Part shown: piece by piece, positions 42,237-50,464 of the stretch
Layout of the letters: each line of letters opens with the position of its first letter
Numbering within the stretch: the stretch's first letter is position 1
NCBI RefSeq assembly: GCF_021245985.1
Contig: NZ_JAJQXA010000012.1
Span: 1 to 64,000, forward strand
Length of the DNA: 64,000 bases
DNA from: Flavobacterium soyae
GTDB taxonomy: Bacteria; Bacteroidota; Bacteroidia; Flavobacteriales; Flavobacteriaceae
Direction: 5' to 3'
Notes under the pieces: model-generated
The model's input: the letters and a program-made list of their open reading frames with translations, nothing else
What the model was told of the DNA's origin: nothing
Database searches by the model: none
Made by a program: the position numbers and the translations under genes

Positions 42237-43517
42237 TTAAAAAGCTGCTTTCATTTTATCTTTAATCGCATCAAGGCATAAGTTATTAATACTTCCTTCA
42301 TGCGTGTGTTTTGTTTGTTTTGGAGATTTGTATGTCCCAGCTTCCAATTGTTCTGCAACGGCTTTGTAAGCATCTCTAAAAGGCATTCCTTCTACAACCA
42401 TTTCGTTTAAAGTATCAACCGTAAACAAATAATCGTATTTTTTATCTTCCAGAATATGATCTTTAACTGTAATATCTTTTATTGAAAATATAGCGATATC
42501 TAAACAAGCTTTTAAGTTTTGAATCGCCGGAAACAAACCTTCTTTTAAAAGCTGTAAGTCTCTGTGATAACCGCTTGGAAGATTATTCGTAATTAAAGTG
42601 ATTTCATACGGAAGCGCCTGAATCTTATTGCATTTCCCTCTGATTAATTCAAAAACATCTGGGTTCTTTTTATGAGGCATAATGCTTGAACCTGTTGTAA
42701 GATGAGCAGGAAGACCAATAAAATCAAAATTCTGGCTCATATACAAACAAACGTCCATTGCAAATTTTGACAATGTTCCTGCAACACTTGTCATGGCAAA
42801 AGCAACTGTTTTTTCTGCTTTTCCGCGACTCATTTGTGCGGCAACGGCATTGTATTTTAAGGTTTCAAAACCTAATTCTTTTGTTGTAAACGTTCTGTTG
42901 ATTGGAAATGAACTTCCGTAACCCGCAGCAGAACCTAACGGATTCTGATCTACAATTTTAGAAGCTGCGTTCAACATTGTAATATCATCAATTAAACTTT
43001 CAGCATAAGCAGAAAACCACATTCCGAATGACGATGGCATAGCAATTTGCAAATGCGTATAACCAGGCAATAAAACATTTTGATGTTTTTCTGCAGATTC
43101 CATCAACAAGTCAAACAAAGTTTTTACTTGTTCTTTTATTGCTTTTAATTCGTCTTTTAAATACAAATGAACATCAACCAAAACCTGATCGTTACGAGAA
43201 CGCGCCGTGTGGATTTTCTTTCCTGCATCGCCTAGTTTTACGGTTAGTAAATATTCTATTTTAGAATGTACGTCTTCAAAACTGTCTTCGATTTCAAAAT
43301 TACCGACTACAATATCAGCAATGATTTCGTTTAAGGCATCAACTAAAGAAGTTGTTTCTTCAGCAGTTAATAAACCAATTTGCCCAAGCATTTTGGCGTG
43401 TGCTATAGAGCCTAAAGCATCGTATTTTGCTAAAACCAAATCAAGTTCACGATCATTCCCTACTGTGAAATGTTCGATTTGTTTATCTGTTGGTATTCCT
43501 TTTTCCCAAAGTTTCAT
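42237..43517 (-). CDS. argH: Argininosuccinate lyase
   Basis: The 426-residue enzyme of the fumarase/aspartase superfamily has the signature GSSIMPHKKNPDVFE (near 281-295), plus HTARSRNDQV and GYTHLQIAMPSSFG. It splits argininosuccinate into arginine and fumarate. It is the last gene of the cluster, 182-252 bases after argE', with a dispersed repeat (43614-43690) between them. The fumarate it makes can re-enter the TCA cycle. Confidence 0.95.
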   Translation of the reverse strand: MKLWEKGIPTDKQIEHFTVGNDRELDLVLAKYDALGSIAHAKMLGQIGLLTAEETTSLVDALNEIIADIVVGNFEIEDSFEDVHSKIEYLLTVKLGDAGKKIHTARSRNDQVLVDVHLYLKDELKAIKEQVKTLFDLLMESAEKHQNVLLPGYTHLQIAMPSSFGMWFSAYAESLIDDITMLNAASKIVDQNPLGSAAGYGSSFPINRTFTTKELGFETLKYNAVAAQMSRGKAEKTVAFAMTSVAGTLSKFAMDVCLYMSQNFDFIGLPAHLTTGSSIMPHKKNPDVFELIRGKCNKIQALPYEITLITNNLPSGYHRDLQLLKEGLFPAIQNLKACLDIAIFSIKDITVKDHILEDKKYDYLFTVDTLNEMVVEGMPFRDAYKAVAEQLEAGTYKSPKQTKHTHEGSINNLCLDAIKDKMKAAF

Positions 43518-43613
43518 AAGGTGTATGTTTTTTGTTTCACAGAGATACTCAAAGGTTCTCAGAGATTCACAAAGTTTCTTTTTTACTTAATGTTTCTAAG
43601 TTCCTGAGTGTCC

Positions 43614-43690
43614 TAGCCCCGATAGTAGTGGAAATCCTTTTGTGCCGGGGTTCGGCACAAAAGATTGGAACGGATAGCGGGATTAGCTCC
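43614..43690. repeat. Dispersed GCCCCGATAG element, copy 2
   Basis: It begins TAGCCCCGATAGTAGTGG, has a perfect central hairpin (TTTTGTGCCG/CGGCACAAAA) and ends GGATAGCGGGATTAGCTCC. This is within the operon, between argE' and argH. Confidence 0.85.
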
Positions 43691-43699
43691 TAAAAAATA

Positions 43700-44770
43700 T
43701 TATAATTTAAAGAAATCAGTTAGTATTTTGATATACAAGTCGATTCCTTCTACAATTTCATTTACAAAAATAAATTCGTCTGCTGAATGTGACCGCAGCG
43801 TTTCTCCCGGCCCTAGTTTTAAAGACTGACAGCTCAAAACCGATTGATCTGAAAGTGTTGGCGAACCATAAGTTGTTCTTCCTAAAGCAATTCCTGCCTG
43901 AACTAAACCGTGTGTAACTGGTATAGACGAAGCATTTAAATGCATTGATCTTGGCGTTACTTCGGCATTTACATTTGCTTTTACAACTTCTAAAATTTCA
44001 GCATTTGTATAACAATCTGTTACTCGAATGTCAACAACCAAATCACATTCTGACGGTACCACATTATGTTGTTTTCCTGCACTAATTTGTGTTACAGTCA
44101 TTTTTACCGGACCTAAAACGTCTGATATTTTGTCGAATTTATAGTTTTTAAACCATTCCATTACCGGAATTGATTTGTATAATGCATTATCATCGTTTTG
44201 ATGTGCAGCGTGACTTGCGGTTCCTTTTACTTTTACATCAAGAACCAATAAACCTTTTTCGGCAACTGCTAACTGCATTAATGTTGGTTCTCCAACAATA
44301 GCACAATCCAGTTCTGGCAAACTTTTTAAAACACTGTTTAAACCGTTTTTTCCACTGCTTTCTTCTTCCGCGGAAGCCACAATTACAATATTGTGAGAAA
44401 GGTTTTGATTTTCATAAAAATGCACAAAAGTTGCTAGCAATGAAACTAAACATCCTCCTGCGTCATTACTCCCTAAACCGAATAATTTTCCATCTTTTTC
44501 AATCGCTTTAAACGGATCGTTGGTGTAAGCTTGATTTGGACGTACTGTATCGTGATGTGAGTTTAGTAAAAGTGTTGGTTTATTTTCGTCGAAATACTTG
44601 TTGAAAGCCCACACATTGTTGTTTTCTCTCTTAAAAGGAATCTCATTTTGATTGAACCAATTTTCGATTAACAAAGCCGTTTGATCTTCTTCACTTGAAA
44701 ATGAAGGAGTTTCGATTAAGCTTTTTAATAAACTAATTGCTTCCTGGGTAAGCGTATCTATATTTTTCAT
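43700..44770 (-). CDS. argE: M20 metallo-hydrolase, N-acylornithine/citrulline deacylase
   Basis: From the ATG at 44770 the product is 356 residues; the upstream ATG at 44791 adds an unlikely extra. M20 metal ligands are visible: H72-x-D74 in SHHDT, D103 in GLGSNDAGG, and E135-E136 in ASAEEESSG. By position in the cluster it removes the N-acyl group (acetyl or succinyl) from N-acyl-citrulline or N-acyl-ornithine. In Bacteroidota with the ArgF' type enzyme the substrate is likely N-acyl-citrulline. The acyl group is undetermined. Confidence 0.88.
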   Translation of the reverse strand: MKNIDTLTQEAISLLKSLIETPSFSSEEDQTALLIENWFNQNEIPFKRENNNVWAFNKYFDENKPTLLLNSHHDTVRPNQAYTNDPFKAIEKDGKLFGLGSNDAGGCLVSLLATFVHFYENQNLSHNIVIVASAEEESSGKNGLNSVLKSLPELDCAIVGEPTLMQLAVAEKGLLVLDVKVKGTASHAAHQNDDNALYKSIPVMEWFKNYKFDKISDVLGPVKMTVTQISAGKQHNVVPSECDLVVDIRVTDCYTNAEILEVVKANVNAEVTPRSMHLNASSIPVTHGLVQAGIALGRTTYGSPTLSDQSVLSCQSLKLGPGETLRSHSADEFIFVNEIVEGIDLYIKILTDFFKL

Positions 44771-44783
44771 TTTGTTGTGCTCT

Positions 44784-44810
44784 TGCCACAAAGGCGCTAA
44801 GTCGCTAAGT
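44784..44810. repeat. GCCAC(A/G)AAGGCGCTAAG repeat, copy 1
   Basis: GCCACAAAGGCGCTAAGTCG lies upstream of argE' and is matched by GCCACGAAGGCGCTAAGGCA near 47790, between proB and proA. Both are in the arginine operon. Confidence 0.6.
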
Positions 44811-44913
44811 TTCTTTAAGCTTTTACTTTCTTAACTAAATAATATGCGACATTTTTAATTTGCGCAAATTTCTTAAAATAATATTTAAAAGTACTGCGCA
44901 GTTCTGTTTTTTT

Positions 44914-45052
44914 GCCACTAATTGCACGAGTTTTCACAAATTATCTTTTTGTTTTAGATTTAAAATCAAAATAGACTTTTTAATGTCCATTTAAAACTAT
45001 TTTCTCTTTTTTAAGCAGGAAAAAATTAGTGTCAATTCGTGCAATTCGTGGC
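44914..45052. repeat. Decayed GCCACGAATT-family inverted repeat in the argB-argE spacer
   Basis: GCCACTAATTGCACGAGTTTT at the left and TTCGTGCAATTCGTGGC at the right still pair imperfectly. It matches the inner part of the elements at 9584 and 38315. Confidence 0.65.
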
Positions 45053-45059
45053 TATATCT

Positions 45060-45833
45060 TTACAACGTAATCGTTGTATGTGGAATATCTGAATTTTCAA
45101 GCATTCTGTGATGTCCAATTTTGATTTTCTGCACACCTCGTGATAAACTATTGAAGCAGTTATCCAATTTTGGAATCATACCAGAATGGATTACTTTTTC
45201 TTCTTTTAGTTTATTATATAATGCTTCGTTAATTTCTGTTATTACAGAGGAATCGTCTTCTGAATCCATTAAAACACCTTGTTTTTCAAAACAGTAAGTC
45301 AGCGTCACATCAAAAACTTCAGATAATGCAATTGACAATTCGCTTGCAATTGTATCAGCATTTGTATTTAGTAATTGTCCATTTTTATCGTGTGTGATGG
45401 CACAGAAAACAGGAACAACTCCAGCTTCTAATAAAGTTGCCAGTAACTTGGTGTTGACTTGTTTTACATCGCCTACAAATCCGTAATCAATTGTTGGGTG
45501 ATTTCTTTTTGTGGACTGAATTAAATTTCCATCTGCTCCAGAAAAACCAACTGCATTATTGTCTTTCGCTTGTAATTGCGCTACAATATGTTTGTTGATC
45601 TGACCTGCATAAATCATTACCACAACATCAAGCATTGGAGCATCTGTAATTCGGCGTCCATCAATCATCTGCGGAACCAATCCGATACTCTGCGCCATTT
45701 TTGTAGCCGATTTTCCTCCGCCGTGAACTAAAACTTTATATCCTTCAATTTTAGAAAAATCGGTTAAGAATTGTTCTAATTCTGCTGGATTGTCAATGAT
45801 GTTTCCACCTATTTTTATTACTGATACGTTCAT
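45060..45833 (-). CDS. argB: N-acetylglutamate kinase (N-acylglutamate kinase)
   Basis: The amino acid kinase (257 residues from the ATG at 45833) shows VIKIGGNI, the phosphate loop VHGGGKSAT, FSGADGN and a Bacteroidota-typical short length. It phosphorylates N-acylglutamate with ATP. The E. coli-type arginine feedback extension is absent from the N-terminus, so regulation may be transcriptional. In B. fragilis the pathway uses succinylated intermediates, so the acyl group here is uncertain. Confidence 0.92.
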   Translation of the reverse strand: MNVSVIKIGGNIIDNPAELEQFLTDFSKIEGYKVLVHGGGKSATKMAQSIGLVPQMIDGRRITDAPMLDVVVMIYAGQINKHIVAQLQAKDNNAVGFSGADGNLIQSTKRNHPTIDYGFVGDVKQVNTKLLATLLEAGVVPVFCAITHDKNGQLLNTNADTIASELSIALSEVFDVTLTYCFEKQGVLMDSEDDSSVITEINEALYNKLKEEKVIHSGMIPKLDNCFNSLSRGVQKIKIGHHRMLENSDIPHTTITL

Positions 45834-45842
45834 TTCTTTCAA

Positions 45843-45931
45843 GGTTCAAAGAGGCAGAGGTACAAAGGTTCAAAGGTTTTTCTCAAGGCTGTAAAACCTC
45901 TGAACCTTTGCCACTTTGGACCTTTGCACCT
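45843..45931. repeat. Imperfect inverted repeat of AAAGGTTCAAAGG units
   Basis: Two arms of about 39 bases, rich in AGGTNCAAAG and its complement, flank a short centre in the argB-argF spacer. Similar words occur near 43545 and 53742. Confidence 0.65.
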
Positions 45932-45935
45932 AAAT

Positions 45936-46883
45936 TTACAATTTCTTAAGAATCTTTTGTAAAACTAATTGTGCTGAATATGTTCTATTATTTGCCTGTT
46001 CGATTACGATTGAATTTTCTCCGTCTAAAACTTCATCGCTTACGATTACATTTCTTCGAACTGGAAGACAGTGCATGAATTTTCCGTTGTTGGTTAAGGC
46101 CATTTTTTCGGCTGTAACTGTCCAATTTGGATCGCTGTTGGTTACTTTTCCGTAATCGTTGAAATTACTCCAGTTTTTAACGTAAACGAAATCGGCATTT
46201 TCAAAAGCTTTGTTTTGATCGTATTCGATTTTACAGTTTTTTGTAATTTCTGGGCTTAGTTCGTAACCTTCTGGGTGTGTGATTACAAAATCCATATCTT
46301 TCTGCATCTGCATCATTTCTACAAATGAATTCGCAACTGCCTGTGGTAAAGCTTTTGGATGCGGCGCCCATGAAAGCACTACTTTTGGTTTGTGTTTTGT
46401 CTTGAATTCTTCCATTGTAATCGCATCTGCTAAAGACTGCAATGGGTGACGAACAGCGCTTTCCATATTTACAATTGGCACTGTAGCGTATTTCAAGAAT
46501 CCTGAAATTACGGTTTCCTGATAATCTTTTTCTTTGTCAACCAAACCTGCAAAAGCACGGATTGCGATAATATCACAGTATTGAGAAACTACTTCTGCCG
46601 CTTCTTTGATATGTTCTGATGCACCAGAATTCATTACTGCTCCGTCTTCAAATTCTAATGTCCATCCTTCGTTGGTAAAATTCATTACCATAACGTTCAT
46701 TCCTAAGTTTAAAGCCGCTTTTTGAGTACTCAAACGCGTTCTTAAACTCGGATTGAAGAATAACATTCCAAGAGTTTTATTCTTTCCTAAACTTTGATTT
46801 TTAAGTGGATTCTTTTTGATTTTAATCGCTTGTTTCACCCATTTTGATAATGAGTTGATGTCTTTTATTGAGATGTAGTTCAT
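45936..46883 (-). CDS. argF': N-acylornithine carbamoyltransferase (acetyl- or succinyl-type)
   Basis: The 315-residue transcarbamylase has the carbamoyl-phosphate motif NPSLRTR (44-50), RHPLQSLAD and HCLPVRRN. The sequence ASEHIKEAAEV around Ser89 aligns with the stretch whose residue distinguishes acetylornithine (Glu) from succinylornithine (Pro) enzymes as I recall it; here it is Ser. It makes N-acyl-citrulline from N-acylornithine. This is the diagnostic enzyme of the non-canonical pathway found in Bacteroidota and Xanthomonas. Confidence 0.88.
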   Translation of the reverse strand: MNYISIKDINSLSKWVKQAIKIKKNPLKNQSLGKNKTLGMLFFNPSLRTRLSTQKAALNLGMNVMVMNFTNEGWTLEFEDGAVMNSGASEHIKEAAEVVSQYCDIIAIRAFAGLVDKEKDYQETVISGFLKYATVPIVNMESAVRHPLQSLADAITMEEFKTKHKPKVVLSWAPHPKALPQAVANSFVEMMQMQKDMDFVITHPEGYELSPEITKNCKIEYDQNKAFENADFVYVKNWSNFNDYGKVTNSDPNWTVTAEKMALTNNGKFMHCLPVRRNVIVSDEVLDGENSIVIEQANNRTYSAQLVLQKILKKL

Positions 46884-46890
46884 GTCTTTT

Positions 46891-47021
46891 TGTTTAATCG
46901 GTTAATCGTTAATTTGTTTAATCGGTTTGCTACTTAAACAAATCTAACTTTTATCCATTTTCTGTGTTTTTATATTTAGTTTTTAATCGATTAACCGAAT
47001 TAACGATTAAACAATTAAACG
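46891..47021. repeat. GTTTAATCG-family inverted repeat, argF'-proB spacer
   Basis: TGTTTAATCGGTTAATCGTT near 46891 pairs loosely with AACCGAATTAACGATTAAAC near 46993, and the right arm overlaps the proB stop codon. The family recurs at 49161 and 50394, only in this operon. Confidence 0.7.
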
Positions 47022-47776
47022 ATTTTCGTAAAAGGAATTTCATCTTTTAATGCCTTTAGAATAAAATTATCATTCAGTCCATTGACAATCCAGGTTTCGA
47101 TGTTGGCCGCTTTTGAAATCGCAGCTGCTTCTATTTTAGACTGCATCCCTCCTGTTCCGTGTGATGATTTTGAATCTCCGATTTCTTTCTCGAGCGATTT
47201 TAAATCATTTACTAGTTTTATTGTTTCCGGAACTTCATCATGAATTGATTCTTTCGTATAAATTCCATTTGTATTAGTGGCAATAATCAGAATATCAACA
47301 TTTAGCAGCACTGCCGTTAAAGCCGCTAATTTATCATTATCTCCAAACCGAATCTCGTCTGTGGCAACGGTATCATTTTCATTGATGATCGGAATATAAT
47401 TGTTTTTAACTAATACATTAATGGTATTTACAATGTTCTTTTTGGTCTGCTCTTTTTCAAAATCAGAATAAGAAAGTAAACACTGCGACGTATTTAATCC
47501 TAAATCCTTAAAGTTTTCATTGTAAATCCGCATTAAATGTGGCTGACCGATAGAAGCTAAAGCCTGTTTTACAAAAACATCTTTATCTTGATTATCCAGC
47601 TTCACAAACTGCTTTGCTGCTGCAATTGCTCCTGAACTTACTATGATAAATTCATATTCGTCATTTAAAGCTGCAATCTGTATTCCAAGGTCTTCAATCT
47701 TTCCCCGCGAAATATGATTGGTTTCTTTGGTTAAAGTATTACTTCCTATTTTTAATAAAATCCGTTTTTTTGCCAT
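47015..47776 (-). CDS. proB: Glutamate 5-kinase, PUA-less
   Basis: The amino acid kinase domain (253 residues from the ATG at 47776) has LLKIGSNTLT, VSSGAIAAA, INENDTVATDEIRFGDND and a GTGGMQSKIEAA substrate loop. It lacks the C-terminal PUA domain (about 100 residues) of the E. coli enzyme. It makes glutamyl-5-phosphate, the first step to proline. Its place between argF' and proA puts the proline branch inside the arginine operon. Confidence 0.93.
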   Translation of the reverse strand: MAKKRILLKIGSNTLTKETNHISRGKIEDLGIQIAALNDEYEFIIVSSGAIAAAKQFVKLDNQDKDVFVKQALASIGQPHLMRIYNENFKDLGLNTSQCLLSYSDFEKEQTKKNIVNTINVLVKNNYIPIINENDTVATDEIRFGDNDKLAALTAVLLNVDILIIATNTNGIYTKESIHDEVPETIKLVNDLKSLEKEIGDSKSSHGTGGMQSKIEAAAISKAANIETWIVNGLNDNFILKALKDEIPFTKIV

Positions 47777-47783
47777 GTCTTTT

Positions 47784-47886
47784 GTTTTTGCCACGAAGGC
47801 GCTAAGGCACTAAGTTATTTTTAACGCAAAGGGCGCAGGTTTTTTTTATATTCTTTGTGTTTACAAACGCTAAGTTCGCAAAGCTT
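47784..47886. repeat. GCCAC(A/G)AAGGCGCTAAG repeat, copy 2
   Basis: GCCACGAAGGCGCTAAGGCA starts near 47790, followed by a partial complement (AACGCTAAGTTCGCAAAGC). It fills the proA-proB spacer. Confidence 0.6.
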
Positions 47887-47960
47887 TATCTATCGTTAAA
47901 TTCCAAAAAACAAGAAATCAAAAATCGTTAATCATCAATCTAAAATTCTAAGAAGTTTAA

Positions 47961-49154
47961 CTATCTAATTTGTCCTTCTCCGTACACGTACCATTTATTG
48001 GTAACAAGATGTTGAAGACCAATTGGACCGCGCTGATGCAATTTATCTGTGCTTATGGCTAATTCTCCGCCCAGGCCAAATTGTCCGCCGTCTGTAAAAC
48101 GGGTTGAGGCATTTTGATAAACTGCTGCTGCATCTATTGATTCCATAAACTGTTGTGCGGCTTCGTTATCTCTTGTAATAATTGCTGCAGAATGTCCTCC
48201 ACAGTATTTATTAATCATATCAATTGCATGATTCTGAGAATCTATGGTTCCGATTACAATTTTATAATCCAGAAATTCTTCGTACCAAATATCTTCGTTT
48301 TCGATTGTTTTGGTATTTTCGAAATTCTCTAAAGATTTATCGACAATAACTTCCACTTTTGATTCTACTAAAGCTTCGATTAACATTGCTGTGAAACCTT
48401 CAAAATTGGGCAGTTTAGAATCTATTAAAACTTTATCCAAAGCATTGCAAGCTGAAATTTTAGATGTTTTAGCATTTAAAATAACTTTTAAGGCTAAATC
48501 TGTATCAGCTTTTTCATGAACGTAAACAAAATTATTTCCTCGTCCGCTTACTATTACTGGGCAAGTCGCGTGCGCTTTTACAAACTCAATAAGTTTTTCT
48601 CCGCCTCTTGGAACTATTAAATCAACTTTTTGAGTTGGTTTTTCTAAAAATGCCTGAGTTTCTGCTCGGTTATAATTCAGATATTCTACCCAGTCTTTTG
48701 AAACTCCGTTTTCTTCTAAAGCTTTATGCCAAAGACTTACGATTTTCAAATTTGATTTTAAAGACTCTTTTCCTCCTTTTAATAAAATCTTATTTCCGGA
48801 TTTAAAAGCAATTCCTCCAGCTTCGATTGTAACATCGGGACGGGATTCGTAAATAATTAAAATCGTTCCAAAAGCAGCGGTTTTATTCACCACTTTTATT
48901 CCATTATCATGAGTAAAATGAAAACGCTCAACTCCAACGGGATCTTCCTGAGATGCCAATTGGTTTAATGATAAAATCATCTCATCGACTTTTTTATCAT
49001 CTACTTTCAGCCGTTCTTCCATCGCTAAATCTGAGCCGTCATAATCAGCAAGGTCTTCCTGATTGGTCAAGATTATCTGACTCCGCTCCTGCTCGACCAG
49101 CTTTGCCATAGACCGCAAAACTGCATTGCGTTTTTCAATTGATAATGGATTCAT
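47961..49154 (-). CDS. proA: Glutamate-5-semialdehyde dehydrogenase
   Basis: The 397-residue aldehyde dehydrogenase-fold enzyme has the catalytic Cys in SACNALDKVLID (near 239), LIVPRGGEKLIEF and GQFGLGGELAIST. It reduces glutamyl-5-phosphate to the semialdehyde with NADPH. The semialdehyde cyclises for proline. Next to proB it forms a complete first half of proline synthesis; proC is not in the window. Confidence 0.94.
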   Translation of the reverse strand: MNPLSIEKRNAVLRSMAKLVEQERSQIILTNQEDLADYDGSDLAMEERLKVDDKKVDEMILSLNQLASQEDPVGVERFHFTHDNGIKVVNKTAAFGTILIIYESRPDVTIEAGGIAFKSGNKILLKGGKESLKSNLKIVSLWHKALEENGVSKDWVEYLNYNRAETQAFLEKPTQKVDLIVPRGGEKLIEFVKAHATCPVIVSGRGNNFVYVHEKADTDLALKVILNAKTSKISACNALDKVLIDSKLPNFEGFTAMLIEALVESKVEVIVDKSLENFENTKTIENEDIWYEEFLDYKIVIGTIDSQNHAIDMINKYCGGHSAAIITRDNEAAQQFMESIDAAAVYQNASTRFTDGGQFGLGGELAISTDKLHQRGPIGLQHLVTNKWYVYGEGQIR

Positions 49155-49160
49155 TTTTTT

Positions 49161-49250
49161 GGTTTAATTGGTTAGTTGGTTTAATCGTTAATTTGCTTAA
49201 CCATTAATTCGTTTAATCGATTAATCAGTTAAACGATTAAACAAATTAAC
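49161..49250. repeat. GTTTAATCG-family repeat, proA-argD spacer
   Basis: Repeated GTTTAATCG and CGATTAAAC units form an imperfect hairpin filling the whole 97-base spacer. No gene fits. Confidence 0.7.
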
Positions 49251-49251
49251 A

Positions 49252-50385
49252 TTATAGCTCTTCTAAACTTTCTTTTAATGCTTTTACAAACGTATCAATG
49301 TCAGCTTTTTTCACAGTTAAAGGCGGTAAAATTCTTAATAGATTTTTATTATTGGCGCTTCCCGTAAAAATGTGTTTTTCGATAATTAATTTCTTTCTCA
49401 AAGCTGCTACGTCAAAATCAAACTCTACTCCAAGCATTAATCCTTTTCCTTTTACTTGTTTAATTCCGTCAACTTCTTTAATTTTTTCTAAGAAATACTC
49501 ATAAACTTCGTTTACATTCTTTTGTAAATCAAGTTTTTCAATTACATCAAGAACCGCAATTCCCGCTGCACAAGACAAATGGCTTCCGCCGAAAGTAGTT
49601 CCTAATAATCCGAAACTTGCTTCAAATTTTGGAGAAATCAAAATCGCTCCAACAGGGAAACCGTTCCCCATTCCTTTTGCAACTGAAATAATATCAGCGT
49701 TGATTCCGTGATGTTGGAATGCGAAGAATTTTCCGCTTCTTCCATATCCAGATTGTACTTCGTCTAAAATCAATACAACATCGTGTTTTTTACATGCTTT
49801 TTCTAAAGCCTGAAAAAACTCAGTTGTTCCTTGGTCTAAACCTCCAACTCCCTGAATTCCTTCGATAATTACTGCTGTTACATCACCTTTAGCTAGTTCT
49901 ACTTCAACTAATTCGATTTGGTTTAAAGGTAAAAAAGTAACGACTTGTTGCGCATTAATTGGTGCAACGATTTTTTTGTTATCTGTAACAGCAACTGCTG
50001 CAGAAGTTCTTCCGTGGAAAGAATTATCAAAAGCAACAACTCTTGATTTTCCGTTGTGAAAAGAGGCTAATTTTAAAGCATTTTCGTTTGCTTCAGCTCC
50101 AGAACTGCATAAAAACAATTCGTAATCTTCAAGACCAGAAAGTTTTCCTAATTTCTGTGCCAATTCCACCTGCAAAGGATTCTGAATCGCATTCGAATAA
50201 AAACCTAAATTATCTATCTGATTCTTCAATTTTGCTACATAATCCGGCTGCGTGTGTCCAATAGAAATCACACCATGTCCGCTGTATAAATCTAAGTATT
50301 CTACTCCTTTATCGTCAATAATGGTACAGTCGACTGCTTTTACTGGAGTTATGTTGTATAATGGGTAAACGTTGAATAAGTTCAT
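49252..50385 (-). CDS. argD: N-acetylornithine aminotransferase
   Basis: The class-III PLP aminotransferase (377 residues from the ATG at 50385, MNLFNVYPLYN) has LDEVQSGYGRSGKFFAF, ISVAKGMGNGFPVGA with the PLP lysine, and TTFGGSHLSCAAG. It converts N-acylglutamate semialdehyde to N-acylornithine. The longer upstream start (to 50463) is inside the GTTTAATCG repeat and adds an unlikely N-terminus, so I prefer the internal ATG. The E. coli enzyme also acts in lysine synthesis; that is not testable here. Confidence 0.93.
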   Translation of the reverse strand: MNLFNVYPLYNITPVKAVDCTIIDDKGVEYLDLYSGHGVISIGHTQPDYVAKLKNQIDNLGFYSNAIQNPLQVELAQKLGKLSGLEDYELFLCSSGAEANENALKLASFHNGKSRVVAFDNSFHGRTSAAVAVTDNKKIVAPINAQQVVTFLPLNQIELVEVELAKGDVTAVIIEGIQGVGGLDQGTTEFFQALEKACKKHDVVLILDEVQSGYGRSGKFFAFQHHGINADIISVAKGMGNGFPVGAILISPKFEASFGLLGTTFGGSHLSCAAGIAVLDVIEKLDLQKNVNEVYEYFLEKIKEVDGIKQVKGKGLMLGVEFDFDVAALRKKLIIEKHIFTGSANNKNLLRILPPLTVKKADIDTFVKALKESLEEL

Positions 50386-50393
50386 TTTTGTTT

Positions 50394-50458
50394 TGTTTAA
50401 TTGTTTAATCGTTGATTTGTTTAATCGATTAACCGAATTAACGATTAAACGGTTAACC
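50394..50458. repeat. GTTTAATCG-family repeat, argD-argC spacer
   Basis: GTTTAATCGTTGATTTGTTT at left and AACGATTAAACGGTTAACC at right form an imperfect hairpin with loop around CGATTAACCG, spanning the spacer. Confidence 0.7.
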
Positions 50459-50464
50459 AACAAT

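Noticed and set aside
50386-50463. Longer N-terminus for ArgD starting at 50463
   Set aside because: The extra 26 residues are translated from the GTTTAATCG repeat and do not look like the family N-terminus.
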